From assembly GCA_036320915.1 (NCBI GenBank), contig JAXBDG010000004.1:992001-1056000 (forward strand): DNA of 64,000 nt, read 5' to 3'. The notes under the pieces were generated by a model. That model made no database searches. It saw nothing but the letters and a program-made list of their open reading frames with translations, and was not told the DNA's origin. Position 1 is the stretch's first letter. The number at the start of each line of letters is the position of its first letter. Shown in pieces: positions 12,380 through 23,626 of the stretch. Origin of the DNA: Linnemannia elongata (taxonomy: Eukaryota; Mortierellomycota; Mortierellomycetes; Mortierellales; Mortierellaceae). A program made the translations under genes and the position numbers.

Positions 12380-13565
12380 ATGTTGATGATTGAAGGCCCC
12401 AAGTTCTCAAGCTTCGACTTCTCGTCTTCCTCGCAAGATGGAGAACCATTTGAAATCAATGGTCACCGGATAGTCCTGCCACCAAAAGAAGCAGGAGGAG
12501 ACTCGACGAAAGACATCGAAGAAGGCGAACAGTCAGATCCACAAGACACAAAGGAGGTGCCACTACCACCATTATCCCATACTGCCAGCACCGCAAAGTC
12601 CGTCTGGGATTGCGTAAGTAACATACCAATGTATCCAGCCATGTAATGCACAATAGCGCTGTGTGGGAAAGAAATTTCTCAAAGGCAAGTGTTTTTCTCA
12701 CGTTGTTGCACATCGTTTTTTTTTGGTCTGTTATTATTTGTAGAGTATTGTGCTGGGAAAGTACTTGGAAACGCTGGCCAACAAGACACAAGGATTCTGG
12801 ACAGACAAACGAGTTCTGGAACTTGTAAATTTCCTACCTTCATCTTTCTCGCTTTATCTCAAGCAAAAACGAATGTTGTCATAATTCAAGCAAGTATCCC
12901 CATCTGACCCATATACTCCGCTTTTGTTTTAAATGCAATAGGGAGCGGGGCAAGGAATTGTCTCCCTAAGCGCAGCGGCTCTGGGCGCCGAACGCGTCAT
13001 CATGACAGACATCGATTCAGCAGTGCCTGCCCTCCAACGCGGAGCTCGCTTGAACGGGTTCCAAGCGCCACAGGTTCAAGTCACAGCCCTCGACTGGACC
13101 AATCGCTCACAAGCCCTGCAGTATATCTGGAACGACCTCCTTGCCAGTTTGACGACGCCATCATCTTTAACAGCAGCAACGACGAGGCCGCAGCTGGACT
13201 ATATATTGGCATCGGATGTGATCTGGGTCGATTATCTCGTCCAGGCGTTTGTTGAGACAGTCGCTGACCTGATGCACATCTCCAAAGAACGGCGGGACAG
13301 TGGAACACATCATCATGTCCAGTTGTCTTCTTCTCAGGACGAACAGACCACAACGCCGCTTCCACAACCACCGGTGCTATTGCTTGCGTACCAGTTCAGA
13401 TCGACAAGAAGCGACCAGCTTTTGTTCGACTCGTTGGACCAACTCGGGCTCCAGAGGAAGAAAATTACTCTGGACGGCGACAACATTGACGATCAGGATT
13501 CTGTTTACATGGACTCCCAGTTCCGGAAACCCAACCTAGCCATCTGGAAAGTCTGGAAAGAATAA
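12380..13565 (+). CDS. METTL21-family protein-lysine methyltransferase (Methyltransf_16)
   Basis: Three exons: 12380-12613, 12744-12824 and 12942-13565, joined by GT-AG introns in phase 0, giving 312 aa. A W-D-C segment opens the fold at the exon 1/2 junction. The SAM-binding motif LELGAGQG (about 103-110) is rebuilt exactly across the second intron. An acidic strand end follows (MTDID, about 126-130). The LASDVIW element (about 194-200) corresponds to the DxxY region of class I seven-beta-strand lysine methyltransferases such as METTL21. The substrate is unknown. The same frame stays open upstream to an ATG at 11912, which would add 156 low-complexity residues. I prefer 12380 because it lies near the usual family length and has good context (CCACAATG), but the longer form cannot be excluded. 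Confidence 0.82.
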
Positions 13566-13995
13566 ATCATTCTAACAAGTTTTTTTTCTGGGTTGTTTTT
13601 GGTTTATTTTTTGCATTTTTTTGTTTTTGTATTTTGTACACGAAGCAAAAGAGTTAGAAGCAAGGAAAAACGGGGAAGGTAGTGGAGGAAGTAAAGCGTC
13701 AACAAAGAAATGTAAAATCGAAGAAAGCAAAAACGAGTGAAGGAGAGCAAAAGTAAAAGGACTAATAATCGTACTAGAAGCAAATATGAGTACGATCATC
13801 TGCTTGAAAAAAAAGAAAAAAAGAGTGTTTTGGCTCGCAAATAAAAAAAAAATGCGAGTGCGCAGATCGACCCATGCATGCCCTCCTCTATCCACAGCTG
13901 TGCCTGCCTCGGTTTCGTCCCATCCATGTGTTGCTGTACTCACTCCCCTGCCTTTCAAGAAATCAAATATCGGGAGGTTTTTCCATTGTCCTTGT
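13566..13995. other. Convergent 3' UTR region
   Basis: AT-rich spacer between two convergent stop codons (methyltransferase plus strand, LSm4 minus strand). It contains T- and A-rich runs and no supported gene. It probably holds both polyadenylation sites. Confidence 0.55.
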
Positions 13996-15356
13996 CTATG
14001 CTTGACTGGCACCGCGACCACCACGGCCACCACGCATTCCACCTCCGCGGCCACCACGATCGCCACCATTGTTGTTGTAGCCACCGCGTCCTGTCTTGTT
14101 ATAATCTCCACGACCACCGCGGCCACCGCCACGACCGCCACGATCGCCACCCTGGTGAGAGTGGTGTCCTCCGCGCTGATCACCGCCGTTGTGTCCTGCT
14201 CCTCCGCGATTGCTGTTGCGTCCTCCTGCGACCCTTTGCTTGGCAGCATCCTCCTTGACCATGTCGATAATCTCATCAGGGACACGGAGATATTTAATCT
14301 ACGAAGGATGTGTTGTCGAAAAACGAATCAGGTTAGCCATCCATTGTCTTAGGTTCTCTCGTGTTTATGCAAGCAGATATTTGTAAAAAATATGTTCAGA
14401 CATACGGTGTTTCCTCTGATGTAGCATTCGGTCAAGCGCCAGAAACGATCGCCATCCTATCGAAACAATCAAAAGAACAGTCAAGAGGTTAGTTCAGTGT
14501 CTGGCAATCACACGTTGAGCTGAGCTGAACCACATCTTGGGCAGTAGGTATCCTGTTGGTACAATCGCACCAGAGAGCTTGTTCCTGCTGTGAGTTGTCG
14601 CTGCAGTGTGCTGCGTCAACTTGTACTAGGAATGTCGTTCAAGCGTTTTGTCGATAGTGCGCTGTCGATATATTTAACACCACAGCCGATTCAAAAGTGC
14701 GCCCGAACGATGATGGTTCCTGATCTGTGCCTACTGGTTTGCCCAACCGATGTCCGCTGTTGACGCCTTCATCATTGCTTGCTCATGCTCTTCTAAGCTC
14801 TCCTCCTGTTGTAAATGATTGACGACTTGTATCCAGAAAGGAAGCCTTACCGAGGAGGTCTGAATAACCTCTCTGAGGGTCAAGTTCATCCAGTTATCGC
14901 AGTTGACCAGATGTCCGTTGAAGGTCTCGCCATTTTTCAGCTCCACCAACTACGATAGAAAATAGAAAAAAGGAAAAAAAAAGGGTGAGCAAGGTGTGTT
15001 CCTGATCTGGTGTTCCATCCGTTAACAATGCAACAAGGTGGCGTCCTGAGGGTGTTACAGAATCGAGTCCTTACTATTGGGTGGGTCTGGGATGTGTTCA
15101 ACAAGGATAGAGGCAACTAAAAAAGTAGAAGGAATAGAGAAGAGTGGGATGTGAATACTAGGGCAGGTCTGTTGAACAACGTGCACGTCCATGAAAGTGT
15201 TTCCAGGACGATGAGGTATGAGAAATCAACAAAAGATAAAAAGAGCGATTTCGATTCCCCATGTCGTATCTGCGGATGGGTGTCAAGTGTTGGAGTGTTG
15301 ATGTTGCTGCCCGTTGGCATAGGTAATAGTGTGATGGTGCGTGTATGCCCTACCAT
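13996..15356 (-). CDS. LSM4: U6 snRNA-associated Sm-like protein LSm4
   Basis: Subunit of the LSm1-7 (cytoplasmic mRNA decay) and LSm2-8 (nuclear U6 snRNA) rings. Five coding exons on the minus strand: 15354-15356, 15075-15116, 14851-14949, 14406-14456 and 13996-14298, giving 165 aa. The start ATG forms a coding exon by itself, followed directly by GTAGGG. The joined product begins MLPLSLL and carries the Sm1 motif ([13 protein letters not shown], then CDNWMN) and the Sm2 motif (YIRGNTIKYLRVP). The last ~75 residues form an Arg/Gly-rich (RGG) tail typical of LSm4. All five junctions keep frame and match the family residue by residue, so both the call and the unusual first exon are well supported. 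Confidence 0.93.
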
Positions 15357-15562
15357 GGCTGTGTGTAAAGTTGCTTAAACAAAAAAAAAGAAAAGTAAAA
15401 AGAAAAGTGTAGGGCATCTCCACTCAGCCGTCGATGCGCGACTCAAGTGAGCGAATGAGTGGAAGGGGGACGAGCGACTTGGAAGTCGCTAAATATGATG
15501 TCACGGTAGATAATCTAGAAGCGTGTTCTGCGCAACGCGAGACGAAAGATGAGACGCGAGAT

Positions 15563-15608
<46 letters not shown>

Positions 15609-16041
15609 GTAAGCTGAAACTCGAATGGTATTCAACCACAGACAGGCGAGGCATAGGCAAACAGGCCCCATCGCGCCTGGAAGAACAAAAAAAACTTTTT
15701 TTGCTACTTCGGTCTCAAGATTATTGATGACATAACAAGTCGAACGAAAGAGTGAACCGACGACCGAGCTGACTAGCAGAGATTCGCGTGATGAAATTCT
15801 TCACCTTTTTTTCCTCACTTGCCTTTTTTTGTGCCCACATTCCTTTCCACATTTTTTTTCTTTTCTTCTTCCTTAGTTCAACTATCGCTTTTCACTTCTC
15901 TACACCTCCATCATTTCTTTATTATCTCTCTCTAATTTCAACTCTTTCACTTCTCCGCTTCCAACAGCGACTCCTCTGTACTACCTTAATAGACCTTTCC
16001 TACATTCACAGCCGCACGACTACTTGTCAACCTAGTCCATT
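15357..16041. other. Divergent promoter region of LSM4 and the aquaporin gene
   Basis: About 685 bp between the two divergent start codons, holding both promoters. It contains a T43 homopolymer at 15565-15607 and a CT-rich leader (about 15800-16041) running into the aquaporin start. Confidence 0.6.
15565..15607 (+). repeat. T43 homopolymer
   Basis: Uninterrupted run of 43 T between divergently transcribed LSM4 and the aquaporin gene. It is the longest homopolymer in the window. Its exact length may be affected by sequencing error. Confidence 0.85.
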
Positions 16042-17452
16042 ATGAGTTCACACGGTTCCGCTAAAGGATGGGCACTTCAGTCCCTCGCCGAATTTATCGG
16101 CACGGCCATGTACATGTATCTCGCTATCGGAGGTGCCGATGCTGTCACCCGCGCGACAAACGGACAATCGTAAGTGGCAAGGAGGCATACACAAATGTCG
16201 CTTTGACTTCGCTATCGCACTCGCCATCTAAACCAGCATTGAAGAACGTGCGAGTAAATTTCAAAAGGATATTTCTTTGCTGACAACTACTTTGATTGAT
16301 GACGAAATAGTGGTGGTCTTGGACAGGCGTTCGCGTTCGGTATTGCGCTCATTGTCACCGCATGGGCCTTCTTCCGCATCTCTGGAGCCCACTTCAACCC
16401 AGCGATCAGTTTCTCGTCCTTGATCACTGGCCACCTTAATATTCCCAAGTTCATCATGTACTTCATTGCACAGATCTTGGGAGCTATGCTCGGAATTGCC
16501 TTGACCCGCGGTACCACACCCAGCAGTGAATCCATCGGACAAGTTAACGAGTTGGTAAATCATTTTTCGATCCACGCGTGCAAGCTTGACTAAGAACTGT
16601 GTCACTCAAAGAGGAGAAAAATGTGAACTGAAAAGTGAAATGGGCTGAGTGAAACATTTTTCTTTTTTTCCTTTGTCTCGTCACATCTTTAATCGCGCCA
16701 ACTAGTGATCAACTTTGATTTGCCACCAATTCTTTTTCCATCTGACTGATCATCACCCTCCTCTTCCAATCAAATGAACGATCGCTACCCATAGGCCAAT
16801 GGTCAAGGTATTGCTCGCGGTTTCTTCCTCGAGTTCTTCCTGACAACCATCCTCTGCTTTGTCTACCACATGATCGTCCACGAGAAGAACCGCTCGACTT
16901 TCATGTCTGCCCTCCCCTACGGTCTGGCCATCTTCTCCTGCCACCTCTTTGCCTACCGCTACACCGGTGCCGCCATCAACCCCGCTCGCGCCTTTGGTAC
17001 ATCCGTTGTCGCCCGCTGGTTCTCCAGGGACCACTGGATCTTCTGGTTCGGGTAAGCCCTTCTTCGTCTCTTTCATCCTGTTGATGCTACACAGGCGACA
17101 ACTGCAAAGTAATACGCTTAGAACTGCTGCCTAATGCATCCTCCATACTAATTTTCGTCCAATGCTACATAGACCTCTCTGCGGTGCCATCTTGGCTGCC
17201 GGTCTTCACATTTTGTTCCGCTACATGGACTTTGATTACCACTCTGCCGGTATCGATGCTGAGAACCAGGCCCAGTACCAGCGTGCCCAGAACGCCGTTA
17301 ATGGTACCCAGCAGACCACCACTTACGCCAACACCAATCCCAACAACGGTGGCTACTACGACCAGAACGTCAACTACAGCAACAACAATGTCAACCATAA
17401 CAACAATGGTCAGCATTATACTACCACCACTACGACTACTGGCAGCCGCTAA
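16042..17452 (+). CDS. Aquaporin (MIP family, orthodox water-channel type)
   Basis: Plasma- or internal-membrane water channel, 302 aa, in four exons: 16042-16169, 16311-16554, 16795-17051 and 17173-17452. All introns are GT-AG and frame is kept. Both half-helix signatures are present: GAHFNPA (NPA at 72-74) and AAINPAR (NPAR at 186-189). Six membrane segments are expected. The aromatic/Arg filter can be read as Phe (about 52), His174, Ala (loop E) and Arg189. His and Arg with a bulky Phe fit a water-selective pore rather than a glycerol facilitator, and the Asp of aquaglyceroporins (NPARD) is absent (NPARAF). The C-terminal ~80 residues are an unusual Asn/Thr/Tyr-rich tail ending in a run of Thr. 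Water selectivity is inference. Confidence 0.92.
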
Positions 17453-19239
17453 AAGACGTTTGGTAGTTGGCACAAATGGTATCCACTTGCGGCTTCCGAT
17501 GTAGATAGTTGTATAGACTTGGGACCCGATTCTTAGATATGTACATAGTATGTCGATAGTTTTTTTTATTCGCCTTCTTTGCCTTAATAATCGATAAAGG
17601 ATTGACCCTTCCTAACCCGTTTCCTTAAATTTGAGTGTCTGAAGATTCCATTGCTGTAGTTGAAGTATCCGAGGTGGATACGCTGTAAAGATAAAAAGAT
17701 AAAAGGATAACATGCATGCAAGCAGCTCCTCCCTTCTTTACCCACCGCGTCATAGCTTCTCTTCGTTCTATATTCTCTCCCGCGCTCTCTATCATGCGCC
17801 TCGTTTCTTGTATTGCTTGTTTTGCTTACGTGACATGGGTACCTCGCATGACATGGGGTCTGGCCTCCTAAATTACGGAGGCATGGATGGATTCATTTTA
17901 CAGTTACCATGACAACCAAGTGAGAGAGGATAGAAGTGAGGAAGACTGCAGGAGAGAAAGAGACAGAAAGAACCCACATTGAGCAAAATTCCAGTCATCG
18001 CTAATATCGATTTGCTTCTACGTATTGTTTATAACCTTTTCCTGTGAGAGACTAGAGAAAGAGAGAAAAGTTGATACTTGTTCTCCCAGATGGCGTAGAA
18101 ACATCGCAGGTTTAATTCTGTTAATGACACCCAGGAGGCCCCAAATGTCAACGCGGATAATTAACATTCTCTGTCTTGTAGTCAATTGCTGACGATTTTT
18201 TTTTTCACTTACCGCCGAATTCGTGGATCTGAAAAAAAAAAAAAATGAAATGTGAAGCAACTCCGTTCCTTCGTCCCTTTTTTCTCCCTCACTACGTTTG
18301 GCTTTCATCCCTTTCTTTCTCTATCACCATCTCTCTCTCTCCTCGATTTTCATGCTGCCGACCTAAGGATTGAAAGGTCAAGCGATAAAGAAAGGAAAGA
18401 AAGTGAAAGGAGGTGTTTGTCTTGATAACACCTGCCACTGTGCCTAGACGCCCACTGTGCCCTTGGACATCGCACCGAAAAAGGTTGTTTATCAGTAGTG
18501 CCTGTAGTAGTAATAGTGCCTGAAGTAATGAGCCTTTCTCTCTCACACCCTCACTGTCAAAAGGGAGAGAGTACCTCGTGGATCCATTTAGGCACGCTAA
18601 TAGGTCTTTTTGATACCTTTCGTCTTTGTGCATTTTAGCGCCGTCGCCAGAACAATGGGCTAGTCGATGAGGTTAAGTCCCTTTGTTAAGCTCCCTTTCT
18701 GGGGTCCCACCCTCCTCTTTTTCTTCTCTCTCTTACAATCTTGCTCGCTCTCTTCTTTCTTTCTCTCGCCTATATCTCACGTTTTCCTCTCTTTCTGCCG
18801 TCTTTAGCCAGTTTCGTTTGTTTTGCGTTGTTTCTCACCCCACTCTTTTCATTTCTCCCACTCTATTATTTCCGCCTCTTCCTTCCGCCTAGCAACACAT
18901 TTTGTTACCTTTCTATTCACGCTTTTTCATACCCTTGCTTGATTTTTCTTGAGCATCCCCCTCTTCACATAAATATCCGTCAACTCCCCCTCTCCCTTTC
19001 CTTCGTCACTCTCACCACTATTCTTTTTCACGCTGCGCCCTCAGCTCACACTACCGTCCATACCTACTCTCAGTCTCTCTGCTCTTTCACCACATCATCC
19101 AGACCTTTTGCCCAATCCGCGGACCTTTCGTTCAATCGCTCGTAACCTTCTCCCATATCTGTCCTACTCTTCAACTATCTACGTCGCGACGCTCTTTCCC
19201 ACAACGGTACTCACCATCGACATCTACAACGGACCTCAC
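17453..19239. other. Intergenic: aquaporin 3' UTR and LPMO upstream region
   Basis: About 1.8 kb without a supported gene. The right half (from about 18700) is strongly CT-rich with short frames that are typical shadows of a pyrimidine-rich fungal promoter or leader. The left part contains A14 at 18232-18245 and scattered simple sequence. Confidence 0.5.
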
Positions 19240-20301
19240 ATGACATCTAAACGACTCCAAATCTTATCAGTGCTTGCATTGGGCATCCTCCTATTGATGA
19301 CCATGGCTTTCGAATCGACCGAGGCACATATGGCCATGCTCTACCCACCGCCTCGAGGCGGGTACGGAACAAAAGAGTTTGACTGGAGGATCCATGAGTT
19401 TATTGGCTACAAGGGGTTCAAATACCCCTGCGGAGGATACAGCAAAGGACCCAACACCAGTAAGTCAGCCTCACTTTCCTCTTACATTTGACCGTTAGGG
19501 TATCATAGAGTGCAACACTTGAACTCTTCTGCTGACGTATTGCTTTCCTTTCCCTGTATCATTGATTTCATTTTACATTACAAAATAAAACAGACATGAA
19601 GGCGGGCCAGCTCATCCCCGTACGGTTTTGGACGACAGAGCTGACAAAAACGGATAAGCTGCCCGCGAAAAAAGTTTCAGAGGCTCGACATGGAGGTGGC
19701 ATGTGCGAGTTTTCGTTGTCGAACAATGGCGGCAAGAGCTTTCATGTCATTGCCACTTATACTAAGACCTGTCCTGATGTGATGTATGAGTGGCCGGTTA
19801 GAATCCCTGACAACGTTCCTTCATGCAACGATCCAGGTAAACAATGACACACACGTTTCTCGTGCGAGAGGAAGAATTGAGGATATAGATTATTTAGCAA
19901 TGAATGCTAACGCGACATGGGTTTTTTTTATTGTGCCTTTAGGCAAATGCTTGTTCGCTTGGAGCTGGACCGCTGCCCTTGTTCCCCAATTCTACCACAA
20001 GTAAGTTTTTTTTTTTTTTTTTTGGCATACTATCCGTGGCATTATGTCGTTTGTCAAGGAGACCTACCAATGTCGTATTCACCATCTCGTTCTCTCGCTG
20101 ATACCTCGATCTGACAGCTGCGCGGATGTTACGATTGAGGGTTCAGAAGACGGCCAACTGCCAAAGAAGACGATTCAGTTGTACGATTTCAGTGGCCACA
20201 AGAAGGGTGTCACATTCCCAGGCGATGGTCGTTCTCATGATCATGGTCCTGGTCCTATCCCGGCTGAAGTCAGGATTGCATCCAGTCGCAAGTCTCTTTA
20301 G
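19240..20301 (+). CDS. Secreted AA11-like lytic polysaccharide monooxygenase (LPMO-like)
   Basis: Predicted extracellular copper-dependent oxidase acting on chitin-like polysaccharide, 234 aa. Four exons: 19240-19459, 19594-19836, 19943-20000 and 20118-20301, all GT-AG and in frame. A signal peptide (residues 1-29, hydrophobic LSVLALGILLLM) ends just before His30 (STEA|HMAML), so the mature protein would begin with the histidine that makes the copper brace. A second histidine candidate is in ARHGGGMCEF, matching the HGGG-C motif of AA11. The LFAWSWTAALVPQFYHNCAD segment resembles the conserved AA11 W-x-W ... Y-x-NCA core. It is short, without a carbohydrate-binding or X278 module. Substrate is inferred from the family. 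An in-frame upstream ATG-like extension would hide the signal peptide, so 19240 is preferred. Confidence 0.78.
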
Positions 20302-20737
20302 TCTTCCCCCCCTGACGCTGTCCTATCGCCTCTCCACGCCATCCCTTGCATTGTCGCAACAGTCAATCTAGCATCTTGCATAAGACATATCCTACACACT
20401 AGCATAATAACAGTTTACTATTTTGACGCCTTGAAAGACTCTTGACACCTGAACACTTTGCCGATGTTTCCATTCCTCGAAGCTTTCTTCTTACGTCGCG
20501 TACTTAAGTCAATCGGTGACTGCTCCCACAAAAAAGTGATCGAAGGAAACGGGAATTATCACGCGCCGAAGCGTCCGTTGCCACTTTCACTCTCACGCGT
20601 GTGAAAAATAGAAAAAAAGAACAGAGAGCAGACAGCTGCCCTTTTTTTGTTTCCCTCTCCATTCTCCACACGTCCATCCCTTCTCTCCACTCTCTCATTC
20701 TCCTTCAAGAAAACCAACACAATACTCACAAATCAGA
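20302..20737. other. Spacer with the ECI1 promoter
   Basis: 436 bp between two same-strand genes. It should contain the 3' end of the LPMO-like transcript and the promoter of the isomerase gene, which starts after a CT-rich leader (about 20640-20737). Confidence 0.5.
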
Positions 20738-21934
20738 ATGCAAAGCACACGATTCGCAAGCCTCTTGTCCAGGACCGCTGCTACCCGCCAAGGAATGATT
20801 CAACGGCAGGGATGGATGACACCCATGACTCGACCCATGGTACTCCAACAACGCTCGTTGGCTTCCTTTGCCAACGATCAGCGTCCTCCTTCGGTCAATG
20901 TGACCAAGCACCCCGAGTCGCCTGAGGTTGCTATTATGACCTTGACCCAGAGCGCTTTCAGCCACGATACCGCCAGGCTTATGATCAAGGTACAGCATTC
21001 TCAACACACACAGCAATCAAAGCTACTTGGTGTTTGTGTTGCAGGACGAATGGATGTATTTTTCAGGCCAATAGATGGCAAGTGACTTACCACGATGTTG
21101 AATCATTTCTCTCTGCTAAATAGGAATGGAGAGCAATGGAGCAAGACCAGTCAGTTCGTGCAGTGATGTTGAAGAGCGATCTCAAGTCGATCTTTTGTGC
21201 CGGTATCGATTTCAGCGAGTTCATGAAGGGACCCGAGAGGTAATGGCAACGCGCACACTCCTTGCGATCAATTGAGGAGAAGGCATATTCCCACAACCCG
21301 ATTGAGAAGCAATTCCAAGTACCAATTGACTAACTTGAACTCTCTTACTTGCTCTCTTTCAAATAATAGTTTCGGCAATTACTGGAGAAGTATTCGTGAG
21401 GTGTTTGACGTGATCTACTCATCGCGTCTCAACACCGCCGCCGCAATGCACGGCCACAGTCTGGGACTCGGCTGTGTTCTGGGAATGGCCTGTCAGGATC
21501 GCTTCATGGTTGGTAACACCCCTAAGCCCGCCACCATTGGCTTGAACGAAGTCGCTGTCGGTGTCCCCGTCCCCCACTGGTTGGTCGAGCTCTTTGCCCA
21601 GATCACATCGCGTCGTCACGCGGAGAGGCTTTTACCCCTGGGTCGCATCCTCTCTGTCCAGGAGGCTGTCCAGGCGGGTTTGGTCGATAAGGCAGATTTC
21701 TCGAGCCAGCAGGAGATGGAGGAGTTTGTGGTCCGGTACTTGGTTGGTCGTAACAAGGCGCCTCGGGTTGCTCAGGCTGAGACCATGCGTGTGATTCGGT
21801 TGAACTTTTTGAACTTCTTTAGGGCGTCTGAGGAGGAGGATGTGGCAACTATTGTTAGGTATGTTCAGGAGGAGGAGGCCCAGTCGGTTCTGAAGGCGCA
21901 GATCGCTAGACTTGCCGAGAAGTCTAAGCGGTAG
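20738..21934 (+). CDS. ECI1: Mitochondrial enoyl-CoA delta-isomerase (ECI1/DCI-like, crotonase fold)
   Basis: Shifts cis/trans-3-enoyl-CoA to trans-2-enoyl-CoA during beta-oxidation of unsaturated fatty acids. 310 aa, exons 20738-20989, 21124-21239 and 21370-21934 with GT-AG introns. The first ~40 residues are rich in Arg, Ser and Thr without acidic residues, a mitochondrial presequence. There is no SKL-type peroxisomal tail (it ends EKSKR). Oxyanion-hole segments are FCAGIDF (about 108-114) and GHSLGLG (about 151-157). IGLNE places a glutamate at about 183, where mammalian ECI1 has its catalytic Glu. The C-terminus is helical and charged. Another crotonase activity (hydratase) is possible, but the IGLNE context and single acid favour the isomerase. 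Confidence 0.82.
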
Positions 21935-22636
21935 ATAGGTTGACTGGTAGAAAGTGAACGAGAGAGAGAAAGTAGTCGTCTAGGTGTGTTAGATCATATT
22001 AGTATGATTCTTTTTTTTATGATCAAAGTCTCCCCTCTGCCCTATTGATCTTTGATGTATCCGTGAACTGGTGTGCGGAGACGAAAAAAGACTAGATCTC
22101 TTGAACCATTGGAGCCACGCACAAAAAAAAAAGTGAAGAAAGCAAAACCGCGACAACAAAAAGGACATTCTTTCTTCCCCCACCCCCAACCCCCTTTTGG
22201 ATGTACCCTTTTTTTATATGTCTGAGTCTCTTTGCGTGTGAAATGAATGGTGTCTCTTCAGATTTTATTTCGAGTTAAATAGAAAAGAAAAAAATAGGTT
22301 TTTGTGCGACAGCGATCCAATCCTCATCCTATTCCAGGGAGGAAGGAAGTGACTCACCCATATCATCTTTTGAATGCCTTTTTTCTTTCTTTTTCGGAAC
22401 AATTTTCAGGAACGAACAAACGGTCTCCAACCGGAGAATTGAGTACGAGAGAGAGTATGCATTTATTTTACAAATAGAGGGTGAGGGAGAGAGGGAGATA
22501 GATGTGAGCAAAAGGGCATAACTGAAAGGGTATGCTTGGTGGGGTAAAGGGGAGGGAATGGACGAGGAAAAAAAATCGATATCGATTGTTGGTTATCGCT
22601 TTAGGTTTTTTTGACTTCTGAAGAAACAAGGGGTAT
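21935..22636. other. Convergent 3' region
   Basis: 702-bp spacer between the convergent ECI1-like and P5C reductase stop codons. AT-rich runs and simple sequence occur, with no supported gene. Expected to hold both polyadenylation sites. Confidence 0.55.
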
Positions 22637-23626
22637 CTAAAGTTTGGCACCTCCAAGCTCCTTGGCGAGGGTACGGCTCCTGGCATCGGCAGCAGTGACA
22701 CCCTTTTGGACCAGATCCCGGAACCCACCGGCCTCAAAGGCCTTGATTGCAGCATCAGTGGTTCCCTGAGGGGAGGTGACCTTGATGCGGAGCGTCTCCA
22801 GATCATCCGAGCTCAACTGGGCCATCTTGGCAGCACCCAGACAGGTCTGGATGGTCAATGCCTTGGCGGTAGCTCTGTCCATGCCCAGCTTGACGCCTGC
22901 CTCCTCCATGGCCTCCATCATCAAGAAAAAGTAGGCGGGTCCTGATCCCGAGATACCGGTCACAGTGTCGATCAGCGATTCGGTCTCGACCCAGGAGACC
23001 TGCTTCGAGACGGCGGCCATGAGCGACTCGGCCACCTCGCGATGCTCGGCTGTTGCGTCTGCGGTCGCATACATTCCTGCGGCGCCCTCGAGGACCAAGG
23101 CGGGAGTGTTGGGCATGACACGGATAACGGGGGGCAACTTGACCGATCCAGCGGCAATTGCGTCCTCATCGACTCCATCGGCCATGAATCGTGCGATTGC
23201 ACTGGTTTCGATGCCGGCGGCAATCGAGATGACAAGGGGCTGAAGAGCACGAAGAGCAGGGGCAAGATCGACGACAACGTTCCTCAAGACCTGGGGCTTG
23301 ACAGCCAAGATGACAACTTCAGCAGGGGCGAAATCGATCGAGGCTGCGGTGGCATTGACTTGAATCGATCCGTCCTGGATCAGCGATTGTGTGTTAGTGG
23401 CAGATTTGGATCCTTGAACGGCGAGGCGGTTGGCGTCGGGGCCAGAGAGGGTTTGGAGACCGGGGTATTTGGACTGGAGGAATTCACAGCGAGCTTGGAT
23501 AGGTTCTGACACGACGCATTGAGAGAGAGGGTAGCCGCAGGCGAGGAGTCCACCCAGGATGGCCTCGGCCATGTTTCCACCGCCGATGAAGGCGAGTCTT
23601 CCTTGATGTTGTTGTTGCTGGGTCAT
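22637..23626 (-). CDS. PRO3: Pyrroline-5-carboxylate reductase
   Basis: Catalyses the last step of proline synthesis, NAD(P)H-dependent reduction of P5C to proline. Single-exon gene, 329 aa. The N-terminal Rossmann fold starts with FIGGGNMAEAILGGL (about 13-27). VILAVKPQ and the VIRVMPNTPA signature follow. The C-terminal ProC signature TGISGSGPAYFFLMMEAM and the TSPQGTTDAAI segment are intact. The length is slightly above the usual ~270-290 because of an insertion around residues 65-95. Start at 23626 is the only sensible ATG before the fold. A TATA-like box lies about 195 nt upstream. Divergently transcribed from the Gln/Ser-rich gene at 24.2 kb. Confidence 0.95.
   Translation of the reverse strand: MTQQQQHQGRLAFIGGGNMAEAILGGLLACGYPLSQCVVSEPIQARCEFLQSKYPGLQTLSGPDANRLAVQGSKSATNTQSLIQDGSIQVNATAASIDFAPAEVVILAVKPQVLRNVVVDLAPALRALQPLVISIAAGIETSAIARFMADGVDEDAIAAGSVKLPPVIRVMPNTPALVLEGAAGMYATADATAEHREVAESLMAAVSKQVSWVETESLIDTVTGISGSGPAYFFLMMEAMEEAGVKLGMDRATAKALTIQTCLGAAKMAQLSSDDLETLRIKVTSPQGTTDAAIKAFEAGGFRDLVQKGVTAADARSRTLAKELGGAKL

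Noticed and set aside
13572..14285. 237-codon minus-strand frame and 188-codon plus-strand frame over the LSm4 tail
   Set aside because: Shadows of the GC-rich RGG-encoding exon; the correct LSm4 frame is fixed by its Sm domain.
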